Positions 11,401 through 24,270 of a DNA stretch of 64,000 bases are shown piece by piece. The stretch is from Litoditis marina (lineage: Eukaryota; Nematoda; Chromadorea; Rhabditida; Rhabditidae), in the NCBI GenBank assembly GCA_964036275.1, contig CAXIWQ010000121.1, forward strand, positions 1 to 64,000. The letters run 5' to 3'. Under the pieces are notes generated by a model. The model did not search any database. It saw nothing but the letters and a program-made list of their open reading frames with translations, and was not told the origin of the DNA. Numbering within the stretch: the first letter of the stretch is position 1; each line of letters opens with the position of its first letter. Made by a program: the position numbers and the translations under genes.

Positions 11401-14400
11401 GAGCAACATACTTGATAGCCGTATAAACTTTTTTCTGTAGCTGCAAGGCAAAGAGTCAATAACCGCGTTAATTCGTATTTTGTGGCTGTGTGCCACAGAA
11501 AAGATAGTTGTATTAGGTTTTTGTAGTTGGGAGCAACAGACTTGATTGCCGTATGAGTTTTTTTTTCTGTAACTGCAAGCCGAAGAGTCGATAACCGCGT
11601 TAATTCGTATTTCGTGGCTGTGCGCCACAGAATAGATAATCGTATTAGGTTTTTGTAGCTGGGAGCAACAGACTTGATAGCCGTATAAACTTTTTTCTGT
11701 AGCTGCAAGGCAAAGAGTCAATAACCGCGTTAATTTGTCTTTTGTGGTTGTGCGCCACAGAATATAAAGTCGTATTAGGTTTTTCTAGCTGGGAGCAACA
11801 TACTTGATAGCCGTATAAACTTTTTTCTGTAGCTGCAAGGCAAAGAGTCAATAACCGCGTTAATTCGTATTTTGTGGCTGTGTGCCACAGAAAAGATAGT
11901 TGTATTAGGTTTTTGTAGTTGGGAGCAACAGACTTGATTGCCGTATGAGTTTTTTTTTCTGTAACTGCAAGCCGAAGAGTCGATAACCGCGTTAATTCGT
12001 ATTTCGTGGCTGTGCGCCACAGAATAGATAATCGTATTAGGTTTTTGTAGCTGGGAGCAACAGACTTGATAGCCGTATAAACTTTTTTCTGTAGCTGCAA
12101 GGCAAAGAGTCAATAACCGCGTTAATTTGTCTTTTGTGGTTGTGCGCCACAGAATATAAAGTCGTATTAGGTTTTTGTAGTTGGGAGCAACAGACTTGAT
12201 AGCCGTATGATTTTTTTCTTCTGTAGGTGCAAGGCAAAGAGTCAATAACCGCGTTAATTTGTATTTGGTGGATGTGCGCCACAAAATAGATTGTCGTATT
12301 AGGTTTTTGTAGCTGGGAGCAACAGACTTGATAGCCGTATGAACTTTTTTCTGTAGCTGCAAGGCAAAGAGTCAATAACCGCGTTAAGTCGTCTTTTGTG
12401 GCTGTGCGCCACAGAATATACAGTCGTCTTAGGTTTTTGTATCTGGGAGCAACAGACTTGATAGCCGTATGAACTTTTTTCTGTAGCTGCAAGGCAAAGA
12501 GTCAATAACCGCGTTAAGTCGTCTTTTGTGGCTGTGCGCCACAGAATATATAGTCGTGTTAGGTCTTTGTAGCTGGGAGCAACATACTTGATAGCCGTAT
12601 AAACTTTTTTTGTAGCTTTACGGCAAAGAGTCAATAACCGCGTTAATTTGTCTTTTGTGGCTGTGCGCCACAGAATATGAAGTCGTATTAGGTTTTTGTA
12701 GCTGGGAGCAACAGACTTGATAGCCGTATAAACTTTTCTCTGTAACTGCAAGCCAAAAAGTCGATAACCGCGTTAATTCGTATTTTGTGGCTGTGCGCCA
12801 CAGAATAGATTGTCGTATTAGGTGTTTGTATCTGGGAGCAACAGATTTGATAGCCGTATGAAATATTCTATGTAACTGCGAGGCAAAGAGTCAATAACCG
12901 CGTTAATTCGTCTTTTGTGGCTGTGCGCCACAGAATATATAGTCGTATTAGGTTTTTGTAGCTGGGAGCAACAGACTTGATAGCCGTATGATTTTTTTTG
13001 TAGCTGCAAGTCAAAATGTCAATAACCGCGTTAATTCGTCTTTGTGGCTGTGCGCCACAGAATAGATTGTCGTATTAGGTTTTTGTAGCTGGGAGCAACA
13101 GATTTGATAGCCGTATGAAATGTTCTCTGTAACTGCGAGGCAAAGAGTCAATAACCGCGTTAATTCGTCTTTTGTGGCTGTGCGCCACAGAATATATAGT
13201 CGTATTAGGTTTTTGTAGCTGGAAGCAACAGACTTGATAGCCGTATGAACTTTTCTCTGTAGCTGCAAGCCAACAAGTCGATAACCGCGATAATTTGTTT
13301 TTGTGGCTGTGCGCCACAGAATAGATTGTCGTATTAGGTTTTTGTAGCTGGGAGCAACAGATTTGATAGCCGTATGAAATATTCTCTGTAGCTGCAAGGC
13401 AAAGAGTCGATAACCGCGTCAATTCGTATTTTGTGGCTGTGCGCCACAGAATAGATAGTCGTATTAGGTTTTTGTAGCTGGGAGCAACATACTTGATAGC
13501 CGTATAACCTTTTTCCTGTAGCTGCACGGCAAAGAGTCAATAACCGCGTTAATTTGTCTTTTGTGGCTGTGCGCCACAGAATATAAAGTCGTATTAGGTT
13601 TTTCTAGCTGGGAGCAACATACTTGATAGCCGTATAAACTTTTTTCTGTAGCTGCAAGGCAAAGAGTCAATAACCGCGTTAATTCGTATTTTGTGGCTGT
13701 GTGCCACAGAAAAGATAGTTGTATTAGGTTTTTGTAGTTGGGAGCAACAGACTTGATTGCCGTATGAGTTTTTTTTTCTGTAACTGCAAGCCGAAGAGTC
13801 GATAACCGCGTTAATTCGTATTTCGTGGCTGTGCGCCACAGAATAGATAATCGTATTAGGTTTTTGTAGCTGGGAGCAACAGACTTGATAGCCGTATAAA
13901 CTTTTTTCTGTAGCTGCAAGGCAAAGAGTCAATAACCGCGTTAATTTGTCTTTTGTGGTTGTGCGCCACAGAATATAAAGTCGTATTAGGTTTTTGTAGT
14001 TGGGAGCAACAGACTTGATAGCCGTATGATTTTTTTCTTCTGTAGGTGCAAGGCAAAGAGTCAATAACCGCGTTAATTTGTATTTGGTGGATGTGCGCCA
14101 CAGAATATGAAGTCGTATTAGGTTTTTGTAGCTGGGAGCAACAGACTTGATAGCCGTATAAACTTTTCTCTGTAACTGCAAGCCAAAAAGTCGATAACCG
14201 CGTTAATTCGTATTTTGTGGCTGTGCGCCACAGAATAGATTGTCGTATTAGGTGTTTGTATCTGGGAGCAACAGATTTGATAGCCGTATGAACTTTTCTC
14301 TGTAACTGCAAGCCAAAAAGTCGATAACCGCGTTAATTCGTATTTTGTGGCTGTGCGCCACAGAATAGATTGTCGTATTAGGTGTTTGTATCTGGGAGCA

Positions 14401-14470
14401 ACAGATTTGATAGCCGTATGAAATATTCTCTGTAACTGCGAGGCAAAGAGTCAATAACCGCGTTAATTCG
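8480..14470 (+). repeat. 17-monomer HOR, two full copies and a shortened third
   Basis: Copy 1 is about 8,480-10,690, copy 2 about 10,690-12,900 and copy 3 about 12,900-14,470. Landmarks match at an offset of 2211-2212 bp: 8,621/10,832/13,043 for the 128 bp type and 10,055/12,267 for the GGTGGA type. Copies 1 and 2 each contain an internal 3-mer duplicated in tandem (9,140-9,530 and 9,531-9,922; 11,351-11,742 and 11,743-12,134). Copy 3 has only one unit of that 3-mer, has lost three more monomers at 14,091-14,102, and has gained one duplicated monomer (landmarks 14,216 and 14,346). It is therefore 12 monomers long, which agrees with the 1561 bp distance to the next 128 bp type monomer. Confidence 0.85.
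14086..14102. other. Recombination junction inside the 17 bp palindrome
   Basis: The left part of this landmark (GGTGGA) belongs to the monomer at 12,267 in the neighbouring HOR copy. The sequence straight after it (GAATATGAAG) belongs to the monomer at 12,656. The switch lies in the shared stretch TGTGCGCCACA between 14,092 and 14,102. Relative to copies 1 and 2, the exchange removed 389 bp, or three monomers. The exact point cannot be placed within the shared stretch. Confidence 0.75.
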
Positions 14471-17400
14471 TCTTTTGTGGCTGTGCGCCACAGAATATAT
14501 AGTCGTATTAGGTTTTTGTAGCTGGGAGCAACAGACTTGATAGCCGTATGATTTTTTTTTGTAGCTGCAAGTCAAAATGTCAATAACCGCGTTAATTCGT
14601 CTTTGTGGCTGTGCGCCACAGAATAGATTGTCGTATTAGGTTTTTGTAGCTGGGAGCAACAGATTTGATAGCTGTATGAAATGTTCTCTGTAACTGCGAG
14701 GCAAAGAGTCAATAACCGCGTTAATTCGTCTTTTGTGGCTGTGCGCCACAGAATATATAGTCGTATTAGGTTTTTGTAGCTGGAAGCAACAGACTTGATA
14801 GCCGTATGAACTTTTCTCTGTAGCTGCAAGCCAACAAGTCGATAACCGCGATAATTTGTTTTTGTGGCTGTGCGCCACAGAATAGATTGTCGTATTAGGT
14901 TTTTGTAGCTGGGAGCAACAGATTTGATAGCCGTATGAAATATTCTCTGTAGCTGCAAGGCAAAGAGTCGATAACCGCGTCAATTCGTATTTTGTGGCTG
15001 TGCGCCACAGAATAGATAGTCGTATTAGGTTTTTGTAGCTGGGAGCAACATACTTGATAGCCGTATAACCTTTTTCCTGTAGCTGCACGGCAAAGAGTCA
15101 ATAACCGCGTTAATTTGTCTTTTGTGGCTGTGCGCCACAGAATATAAAGTCGTATTAGGTTTTTCTAGCTGGGAGCAACATACTTGATAGCCGTATAAAC
15201 TTTTTTCTGTAGCTGCAAGGCAAAGAGTCAATAACCGCGTTAATTCGTATTTTGTGGCTGTGTGCCACAGAAAAGATAGTTGTATTAGGTTTTTGTAGTT
15301 GGGAGCAACAGACTTGATTGCCGTATGAGTTTTTTTTTTCTGTAACTGCAAGGCAAAGAGTCAATAACCGCGTTAATTTGTATTTGGTGGATGTGCGCCA
15401 CAAAATAGATTGTCGTATTAGGTTTTTGTAGCTGGGAGCAACAGACTTGATAGCCGTATAAACTTTTTTCTGTAGCTGCAAGGCAAAGAGTCAATAACCG
15501 CGTTAAGTCGTCTTTTGTGGCTGTGCGCCACAGAATATACAGTCGTCTTAGGTTTTTGTATCTGGGAGCAACAGACTTGATAGCCGTATGAACTTTTTTT
15601 TGTAGCTTTACGGCAAAGAGTCAATAACCGCGTTAATTTGTCTTTTGTGGCTGTGCGCCACAGAATATGAAGTCGTATTAGGTTTTTGTAGCTGGGAGCA
15701 ACAGATTTGATAGCCGTATGAAATGTTCTCTGTAACTGCGAGGCAAAGAGTCAATAACCGCGTTAATTTGTATTTTGTGGCTGTGCGCCACAGAATATAT
15801 AGTCGTATTAGGTTTTTGTAGCTGGGAGCAACAGACTTGATAGCCGTATGATTTTTTTTTGTAGCTGCAAGTCAAAATGTCAATAACCGCGTTAATTCGT
15901 CTTTGTGGCTGTGCGCCACAGAATAGATTGTCGTATTAGGTTTTTGTAGCTGGGAGCAACAGATTTGATAGCTGTATGAAATGTTCTCTGTAACTGCGAG
16001 GCAAAGAGTCAATAACCGCGTTAATTCGTCTTTTGTGGCTGTGCGCCACAGAATATATAGTCGTATTAGGTTTTTGTAGCTGGAAGCAACAGACTTGATA
16101 GCCGTATGAACTTTTCTCTGTAGCTGCAAGCCAACAAGTCGATAACCGCGATAATTTGTTTTTGTGGCTGTGCGCCACAGAATAGATTGTCGTATTAGGT
16201 TTTTGTAGCTGGGAGCAACAGATTTGATAGCCGTATGAAATATTCTCTGTAGCTGCAAGGCAAAGAGTCGATAACCGCGTCAATTCGTATTTTGTGGCTG
16301 TGCGCCACAGAATAGATAGTCGTATTAGGTTTTTGTAGCTGGGAGCAACATACTTGATAGCCGTATAACCTTTTTCCTGTAGCTGCACGGCAAAGAGTCA
16401 ATAACCGCGTTAATTTGTCTTTTGTGGCTGTGCGCCACAGAATATAAAGTCGTATTAGGTTTTTCTAGCTGGGAGCAACATACTTGATAGCCGTATAAAC
16501 TTTTTTCTGTAGCTGCAAGGCAAAGAGTCAATAACCGCGTTAATTCGTATTTTGTGGCTGTGTGCCACAGAAAAGATAGTTGTATTAGGTTTTTGTAGTT
16601 GGGAGCAACAGACTTGATTGCCGTATGAGTTTTTTTTTTCTGTAACTGCAAGGCAAAGAGTCAATAACCGCGTTAATTTGTATTTGGTGGATGTGCGCCA
16701 CAAAATAGATTGTCGTATTAGGTTTTTGTAGCTGGGAGCAACAGACTTGATAGCCGTATAAACTTTTTTCTGTAGCTGCAAGGCAAAGAGTCAATAACCG
16801 CGTTAAGTCGTCTTTTGTGGCTGTGCGCCACAGAATATACAGTCGTCTTAGGTTTTTGTATCTGGGAGCAACAGACTTGATAGCCGTATGAACTTGTTTT
16901 TGTAGCTTTACGGCAAAGAGTCAATAACCGCGTTAATTTGTCTTTTGTGGCTGTGCGCCACAGAATATGAAGTCGTATTAGGTTTTTGTAGCTGGGAGCA
17001 ACAGATTTGATAGCCGTATGAAATGTTCTCTGTAACTGCGAGGCAAAGAGTCAATAACCGCGTTAATTCGTCTTTTGTGGCTGTGCGCCACAGAATATAT
17101 AGTCGTATTAGGTTTTTGTAGCTGGAAGCAACAGACTTGATAGCCGTATGAACTTTTCTCTGTAGCTGCAAGCCAACAAGTCGATAACCGCGATAATTTG
17201 TTTTTGTGGCTGTGCGCCACAGAATAGATTGTCGTATTAGGTTTTTGTAGCTGGGAGCAACAGATTTGATAGCCGTATGAAATATTCTCTGTAGCTGCAA
17301 GGCAAAGAGTCGATAACCGCGTCAATTCGTATTTTGTGGCTGTGCGCCACAGAATAGATAGTCGTATTAGGTTTTTGTAGCTGGGAGCAACATACTTGAT

Positions 17401-18549
17401 AGCCGTATAACCTTTTTCCTGTAGCTGCACGGCAAAGAGTCAATAACCGCGTTAAGTTGTCTTTTGTGGCTGTGCGCCACAGAATATAAAGTCGTATTAG
17501 GTTTTTCTAGCTGGGAGCAACATACTTGATAGCCGTATAAACTTTTTTCTGTAGCTGCAAGGCAAAGAGTCAATAACCGCGTTAATTCGTATTTTGTGGC
17601 TGTGTGCCACAGAAAAGATAGTTGTATTAGGTTTTTGTAGTTGGGAGCAACAGACTTGATTGCCGTATGAGTTTTTTTTTCTGTAACTGCAAGGCAAAGA
17701 GTCAATAACCGCGTTAATTTGTATTTGGTGGATGTGCGCCACAAAATAGATTGTCGTATTAGGTTTTTGTAGCTGGGAGCAACAGATTTGATAGCCGTAT
17801 GAAATGTTCTCTGTAGCTGCAAGGCAAAGAGTCAATAACCGCGTTAATTTGTATTTGGTGGATGTGCGCCACAAAATAGATTGTCGTATTAGGTTTTTGT
17901 AGCTGGGAGCAACAGACTTGATAGCCGTATAAATTTTTTTCTGTAGCTGCAAGGCAAAGAGTCAATAACCGCGTTAATTTGTCTTTTGTGGCTGTGCGCC
18001 ACAGAATATAAAGTCGTATTAGGTTTTTCTAGCTGGGAGCAACATACTTGATAGCCGTATAAACTTTTTTCTGTAGCTGCAAGGCAAAGAGTCAATAACC
18101 GCGTTAATTCGTATTTTGTGGCTGTGTGCCACAGAAAAGATAGTTGTATTAGGTTTTTGTAGCTGGGAGCAACAGACTTGATAGCCGTATGATTTTTTTT
18201 TGTAGCTGCAAGTCAAAATGTCAATAACCGCGTTAATTCGTCTTTGTGGCTGTGCGCCACAGAATAGATTGTCGTATTAGTTTTTTGTAGCTGGGAGCAA
18301 CAGATTTGATAGCCGTATGAAATGTTCTCTGTAACTGCGAGGCAAAGAGTCAATAACCGCGTTAATTCGTCTTTTGTGGCTGTGCGCCACAGAATATATA
18401 GTCGTATTAGGTTTTTGTAGCTGGAAGCAACAGACTTGATAGCCGTATGAACTTTTCTCTGTAGCTGCAAGCCAACAAGTCGATAACCGCGATAATTTGT
18501 TTTTGTGGCTGTGCGCCACAGAATAGATTGTCGTATTAGGTTTTTGTAG
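14471..18549 (+). repeat. 10-mer HORs and an 8-mer derivative
   Basis: Units begin near 14,476, 15,776 and about 16,950. The first two are offset exactly 1300 bp and share a private substitution, GCTGTATGAAATG in place of GCCGTATGAAATG, at 14,671 and 15,971. The third unit lacks two monomers: the landmark at 17,076 corresponds to 16,034, an offset of 1042 bp. From about 17.4 to 18.2 kb, GGTGGA-type monomers are duplicated (17,727 and 17,857) and a 128 bp type monomer recurs at 18,245. No gene or foreign sequence. Confidence 0.8.
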
Positions 18550-21500
18550 CTGGGAGCAACAGATTTGATAGCCGTATGGAATATTCTCTGTAGCTGCAAG
18601 GCAAAGAGTCGATAACCGCGTCAATTCGTATTTTGTGGCTGTGCGCCACAGAATAGATAGTCGTATTAGGTTTTTGTAGCTGGGAGCAACATACTTGATA
18701 GCCGTATAACCTTTTTCCTGTAGCTGCACGGCAAAGAGTCAATAACCGCGTTAATTTGTCTTTTGTGGCTGTGCGCCACAGAATATAAAGTCGTATTAGG
18801 TTTTCGTAGCTGGGAGCAACAGACTTGATAGCCGTATGATTTTTTTTCTGTAGCTGCAAGGCAAAGAGTCAATAACCGCGTTAATTTGTCTTTTGTGGCT
18901 GTGCGCCACAGAATAGATTGTCGTATCAGGTTTTTGTAGCTGGGAGCAACAGACTTGATAGCCGTATGAACTTTTCTCTGTAGCTGCAAGCCAACAAGTC
19001 GATAACCGCGATATTTCGTGTTTTGTGGCTGTGCGCCACAGAATATAAAGTCGTATTAGGTTTTCGTAGCTGGGAGCAACAGACTTGATAGCCGTATGAT
19101 TTTTTTTCTGTAGCTGCAAGGCAAATAGTCAATAACCGCGTTAATTTGTCTTTTGTGGCTGTGCGCCACAGAATATAAAGTCGTATTAGGTTTTCGTAGC
19201 TGGGAGCAACAGACTTGATAGCCGTATGATTTTTTTTCTGTAGCTGCAAGGCAAAGAGTCAATAACCGCGTTAATTTGTCTTTTGTGGCTGTGCGCCACA
19301 GAATAGATTGTCGTATCAGGTTTTTGTAGCTGGGAGCAACAGACTTGATAGCCGTATGAACTTTTCTCTGTAGCTGCAAGCCAACAAGTCGATAACCGCG
19401 ATATTTCGTGTTTTGTGGCTGTGCGCCACAGAATATAAAGTCGTATTAGGTTTTCGTAGCTGGGAGCAACAGACTTGATAGCCGTATGATTTTTTTTTCT
19501 GTAGCTGCAAGGCAAAGAGTCAATAACCGCGTTAATTTGTCTTTTGTGGCTGTGCGCCACAGAATAGATTGTCGTATTAGGTTTTTGTAGCTGGGAGCAA
19601 CAGATTTGATAGCCGTATGAAATATTCTCTGTAACTGCGAGGCAAAGAGTCAATAACCGCGTTAATTCGTCTTTTGTGGCTGTGCGCCACAGAATATATA
19701 GTCGTATTAGGTTTTTGTAGCTAGGAGCAACAGACTTGATAGCCGTATGAACTGTTCTCTGTAGCTGCAAGGCAAAGAGTCGATAACCGCGTTAATTCGT
19801 ATTTTGTGGCTGTGCGCCACAAAATAGATAGTCGTATTAGGTTTTTTAGCTGGGAGCAACATACTTGATAGCCGTATAACCTTTTTCCTGTAGCTGCACG
19901 GCAAAGAGTCAATAGCCGCGTAAATTTGTCTTTTGTGGCTGTGCGCCACAGAATATAAAGTCGTATTAGGTTTTCGTAGCTGGGAGCAACAGACTTGATA
20001 GCCGTATGAATTTTTTTCTGTAGCCGCAAGGCAAAGAGGTAATAACCGCGTTAATTTGTCTTTTGTGGCTGTGCGCCACAGAATAGATTGTCGTATCAGG
20101 TTTTTGTAGCTGGGAGCAACAGACTTGATAGCCGTATGAACTTTTCTCTGTAGCTGCAAGCCAACAAGTCGATAACCGCGATAATTCGTATTTTGTGGCT
20201 GTGCGCCACAGAATAGATTGTCGTATTAGGTTTTTGTAGCTGGGAGCAACAGATTTGATAGCCGTATGAACTGTTCTTTGTAGCTGCAAGGCAAAGAGTC
20301 GATAACCGCGTTAATTCGTATTTTGTGGCTGTGCGCCACAGAATAGATAGTCGTATTAGGTTTTTGTAGCTGGGAGCAACATATTTGATAGCCGTATAAC
20401 CTTTTTCCTGTAGCTGCACGGCAAAGAGTCAATAACCGCGTTAATTTGTCTTTGTGGCTGTGCGCCACAGAATATATAGTCGTATTAGGTTTTTGTAGCT
20501 GGGAGCAACAGACTTGATAGCCGTATGATTTTTTTTTGTAGCTGCAAGTCAAAATGTCAATAACCGCGTTAATTCGTCTTTGTGGCTGTGCGCCACAGAA
20601 TAGATTGTCGTATTAGGTTTTTGTAGCTGGGAGCAACAGATTTGATAGCCGTATGAAATGTTCTCTGTAACTGCGAGGCAAAGAGTCAATAACCGCGTTA
20701 ATTCGTCTTTTGTGGCTGTGCGCCACAGAATATATAGTCGTATTAGGTTTTTGTAGCTGGAAGCAACAGACTTGATAGCCGTATGAACTTTTCTCTGTAG
20801 CTGCAAGCCAACAAGTCGATAACCGCGATAATTTGTTTTTGTGGCTGTGCGCCACAGAATAGATTGTCGTATTAGGTTTTTGTAGCTGGGAGCAACAGAT
20901 TTGATAGCCGTATGAAATATTCTCTGTAGCTGCAAGGCAAAGAGTCGATAACCGCGTCAATTCGTATTTTGTGGCTGTGCGCCACAGAATAGATAGTCGT
21001 ATTAGGTTTTCGTAGCTGGGAGCAACAGACTTGATAGCCGTATGATTTTTTTCTGTAGCTGCAAGGCAAAGAGTCAATAACCGCGTTAATTTGTCTTTTG
21101 TGGCTGTGCGCCACAGAATATAAAGTCGTATTAGGTTTTCGTAGCTGGGAGCAACAGACTTGATAGCCGTATGATTTTTTTTCTGTAGCTGCAAGGCAAA
21201 GAGTCAATAACCGCGTTAATTTGTCTTTTGTGGCTGTGCGCCACAGAATAGATTGTCGTATCAGGTTTTTGTAGCTGGGAGCAACAGACTTGATAGCCGT
21301 ATGAACTTTTCTCTGTAGCTGCAAGCCAACAAGTCGATAACCGCGATATTTCGTGTTTTGTGGCTGTGCGCCACAGAATATATAGTCGTATTAGGTTTTC
21401 GTAGCTGGGAGCAACAGATTTGATAGCCGTATGGAATATTCTCTGTAGCTGCAAGGCAAAGAGTCGATAACCGCGTCAATTCGTATTTTGTGGCTGTGCG

Positions 21501-24270
21501 CCACAGAATAGATAGTCGTATTAGGTTTTTGTAGCTGGGAGCAACATACTTGATAGCCGTATAACCTTTTTCCTGTAGCTGCACGGCAAAGAGTCAATAA
21601 CCGCGTTAATTTGTCTTTTGTGGCTGTGCGCCACAGAATATAAAGTCGTATTAGGTTTTCGTAGCTGGGAGCAACAGACTTGATAGCCGTATGATTTTTT
21701 TTCTGTAGCTGCAAGGCAAAGAGTCAATAACCGCGTTAATTTGTCTTTTGTGGCTGTGCGCCACAGAATATAAAGTCGTATTAGGTTTTCGTAGCTGGGA
21801 GCAACAGACTTGATAGCCGTATGAACTTTTCTCTGTAGCTGCAAGCCAACAAGTCGATAACCGCGATATTTCGTGTTTTGTGGCTGTGCGCCACAGAATA
21901 TAAAGTCGTATTAGGTTTTCGTAGCTGGGAGCAACAGACTTGATAGCCGTATGATTTTTTTCTGTAGCTGCAAGGCAAATAGTCAATAACCGCGTTAATT
22001 TGTCTTTTGTGGCTGTGCGCCACAGAATATAAAGTCGTATTAGGTTTTCGTAGCTGGGAGCAACAGACTTGATAGCCGTATGATTTTTTTTCTGTAGCTG
22101 CAAGGCAAAGAGTCAATAACCGCGTTAATTTGTCTTTTGTGGCTGTGCGCCACAGAATAGATTGTCGTATCAGGTTTTTGTAGCTGGGAGCAACAGACTT
22201 GATAGCCGTATGAACTTTTCTCTGTAGCTGCAAGCCAACAAGTCGATAACCGCGATATTTCGTGTTTTGTGGCTGTGCGCCACAGAATATAAAGTCGTAT
22301 TAGGTTTTCGTAGCTGGGAGCAACAGACTTGATAGCCGTATGATTTTTTTTTCTGTAGCTGCAAGGCAAAGAGTCAATAACCGCGTTAATTTGTCTGTTG
22401 TGGCTGTGCGCCACAGAATAGATTGTCGTATTAGGTTTTTGTAGCTGGGAGCAACAGATTTGATAGCCGTATGAAATATTCTCTGTAACTGCGAGGCAAA
22501 GAGTCAATAACCGCGTTAATTCGTCTTTTGTGGCTGTGCGCCACAGAATATATAGTCGTATTAGGTTTTTGTAGCTAGGAGCAACAGACTTGATAGCCGT
22601 ATGAACTGTTCTCTGTAGCTGCAAGGCAAAGAGTCGATAACCGCGTTAATTCGTATTTTGTGGCTGTGCGCCACAAAATAGATAGTCGTATTAGGTTTTT
22701 TTAGCTGGGAGCAACATACTTGATAGCCGTATAACCTTTTTCCTGTAGCTGCACGGCAAAGAGTCAATAACCGCGTAAATTTGTCTTTTGTGGCTGTGCG
22801 CCACAGAATATAAAGTCGTATTAGGTTTTCGTAGCTGGGAGCAACAGACTTGATAGCCGTATGAATTTTTTTCTGTAGCCGCAAGGCAAAGAGGTAATAA
22901 CCGCGTTAATTTGTCTTTTGTGGCTGTGCGCCACAGAATAGATTGTCGTATCAGGTTTTTGTAGCTGGGAGCAACAGACTTGATAGCCGTATGAACTTTT
23001 CTCTGTAGCTGCAAGCCAACAAGTCGATAACCGCGATAATTCGTATTTTGTGGCTGTGCGCCACAGAATAGATTGTCGTATTAGGTTTTTGTAGCTGGGA
23101 GCAACAGATTTGATAGCCGTATGAACTGTTCTTTGTAGCTGCAAGGCAAAGAGTCGATAACCGCGTTAATTCGTATTTTGTGGCTGTGCGCCACAGAATA
23201 GATAGTCGTATTAGGTTTTTGTAGCTGGGAGCAACATATTTGATAGCCGTATAACCTTTTTCCTGTAGCTGCACGGCAAAGAGTCAATAACCGCATTAAT
23301 TTGTCTTTGTGGCTGTGCGCCACAGAATATATAGTCGTATTAGGTTTTTGTAGCTGGGAGCAACAGACTTGATAGCCGTATGATTTTTTTTTGTAGCTGC
23401 AAGTCAAAATGTCAATAACCGCGTTAATTCGTCTTTGTGGCTGTGCGCCACAGAATAGATTGTCGTATTAGGTTTTTGTAGCTGGGAGCAACAGATTTGA
23501 TAGCCGTATGAAATGTTCTCTGTAACTGCGAGGCAAAGAGTCAATAACCGCGTTAATTCGTCTTTTGTGGCTGTGCGCCACAGAATATATAGTCGTATTA
23601 GGTTTTTGTAGCTGGAAGCAACAGACTTGATAGCCGTATGAACTTTTCTCTGTAGCTGCAAGCCAACAAGTCGATAACCGCGATAATTTGTTTTTGTGGC
23701 TGTGCGCCACAGAATAGATTGTCGTATTAGGTTTTTGTAGCTGGGAGCAACAGATTTGATAGCCGTATGAAATATTCTCTGTAGCTGCAAGGCAAAGAGT
23801 CGATAACCGCGTCAATTCGTATTTTGTGGCTGTGCGCCACAGAATAGATAGTCGTATTAGGTTTTCGTAGCTGGGAGCAACAGACTTGATAGCCGTATGA
23901 TTTTTTTTCTGTAGCTGCAAGGCAAAGAGTCAATAACCGCGTTAATTTGTCTTTTGTGGCTGTGCGCCACAGAATATAAAGTCGTATTAGGTTTTCGTAG
24001 CTGGGAGCAACAGACTTGATAGCCGTATGATTTTTTTTCTGTAGCTGCAAGGCAAAGAGTCAATAACCGCGTTAATTTGTCTTTTGTGGCTGTGCGCCAC
24101 AGAATAGATTGTCGTATCAGGTTTTTGTAGCTGGGAGCAACAGACTTGATAGCCGTATGAACTTTTCTCTGTAGCTGCAAGCCAACAAGTCGATAACCGC
24201 GATATTTCGTGTTTTGTGGCTGTGCGCCACAGAATATATAGTCGTATTAGGTTTTCGTAGCTGGGAGCAA
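18550..24270 (+). repeat. 22-monomer HOR, two copies (offset 2855 bp)
   Basis: Copy 1 is about 18,550-21,405 and copy 2 about 21,405-24,270. A private substitution, GTATGGAATATTC, marks both starts (near 18,577 and 21,432). TAGCCGCAAGG with AAAGAGGTAATAACC recurs at about 20,022 and 22,877. The copies differ by few bases, for example CAATAGCCGCG near 19,911 against CAATAACCGCG near 22,766, and CCGCATTAAT near 23,291. The variant GTCGTATCAGG is first seen in this domain, near 18,921, and is common to its right. Within each copy, shorter runs of similar monomers (18.8-19.5 kb) suggest earlier small duplications. Confidence 0.85.
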
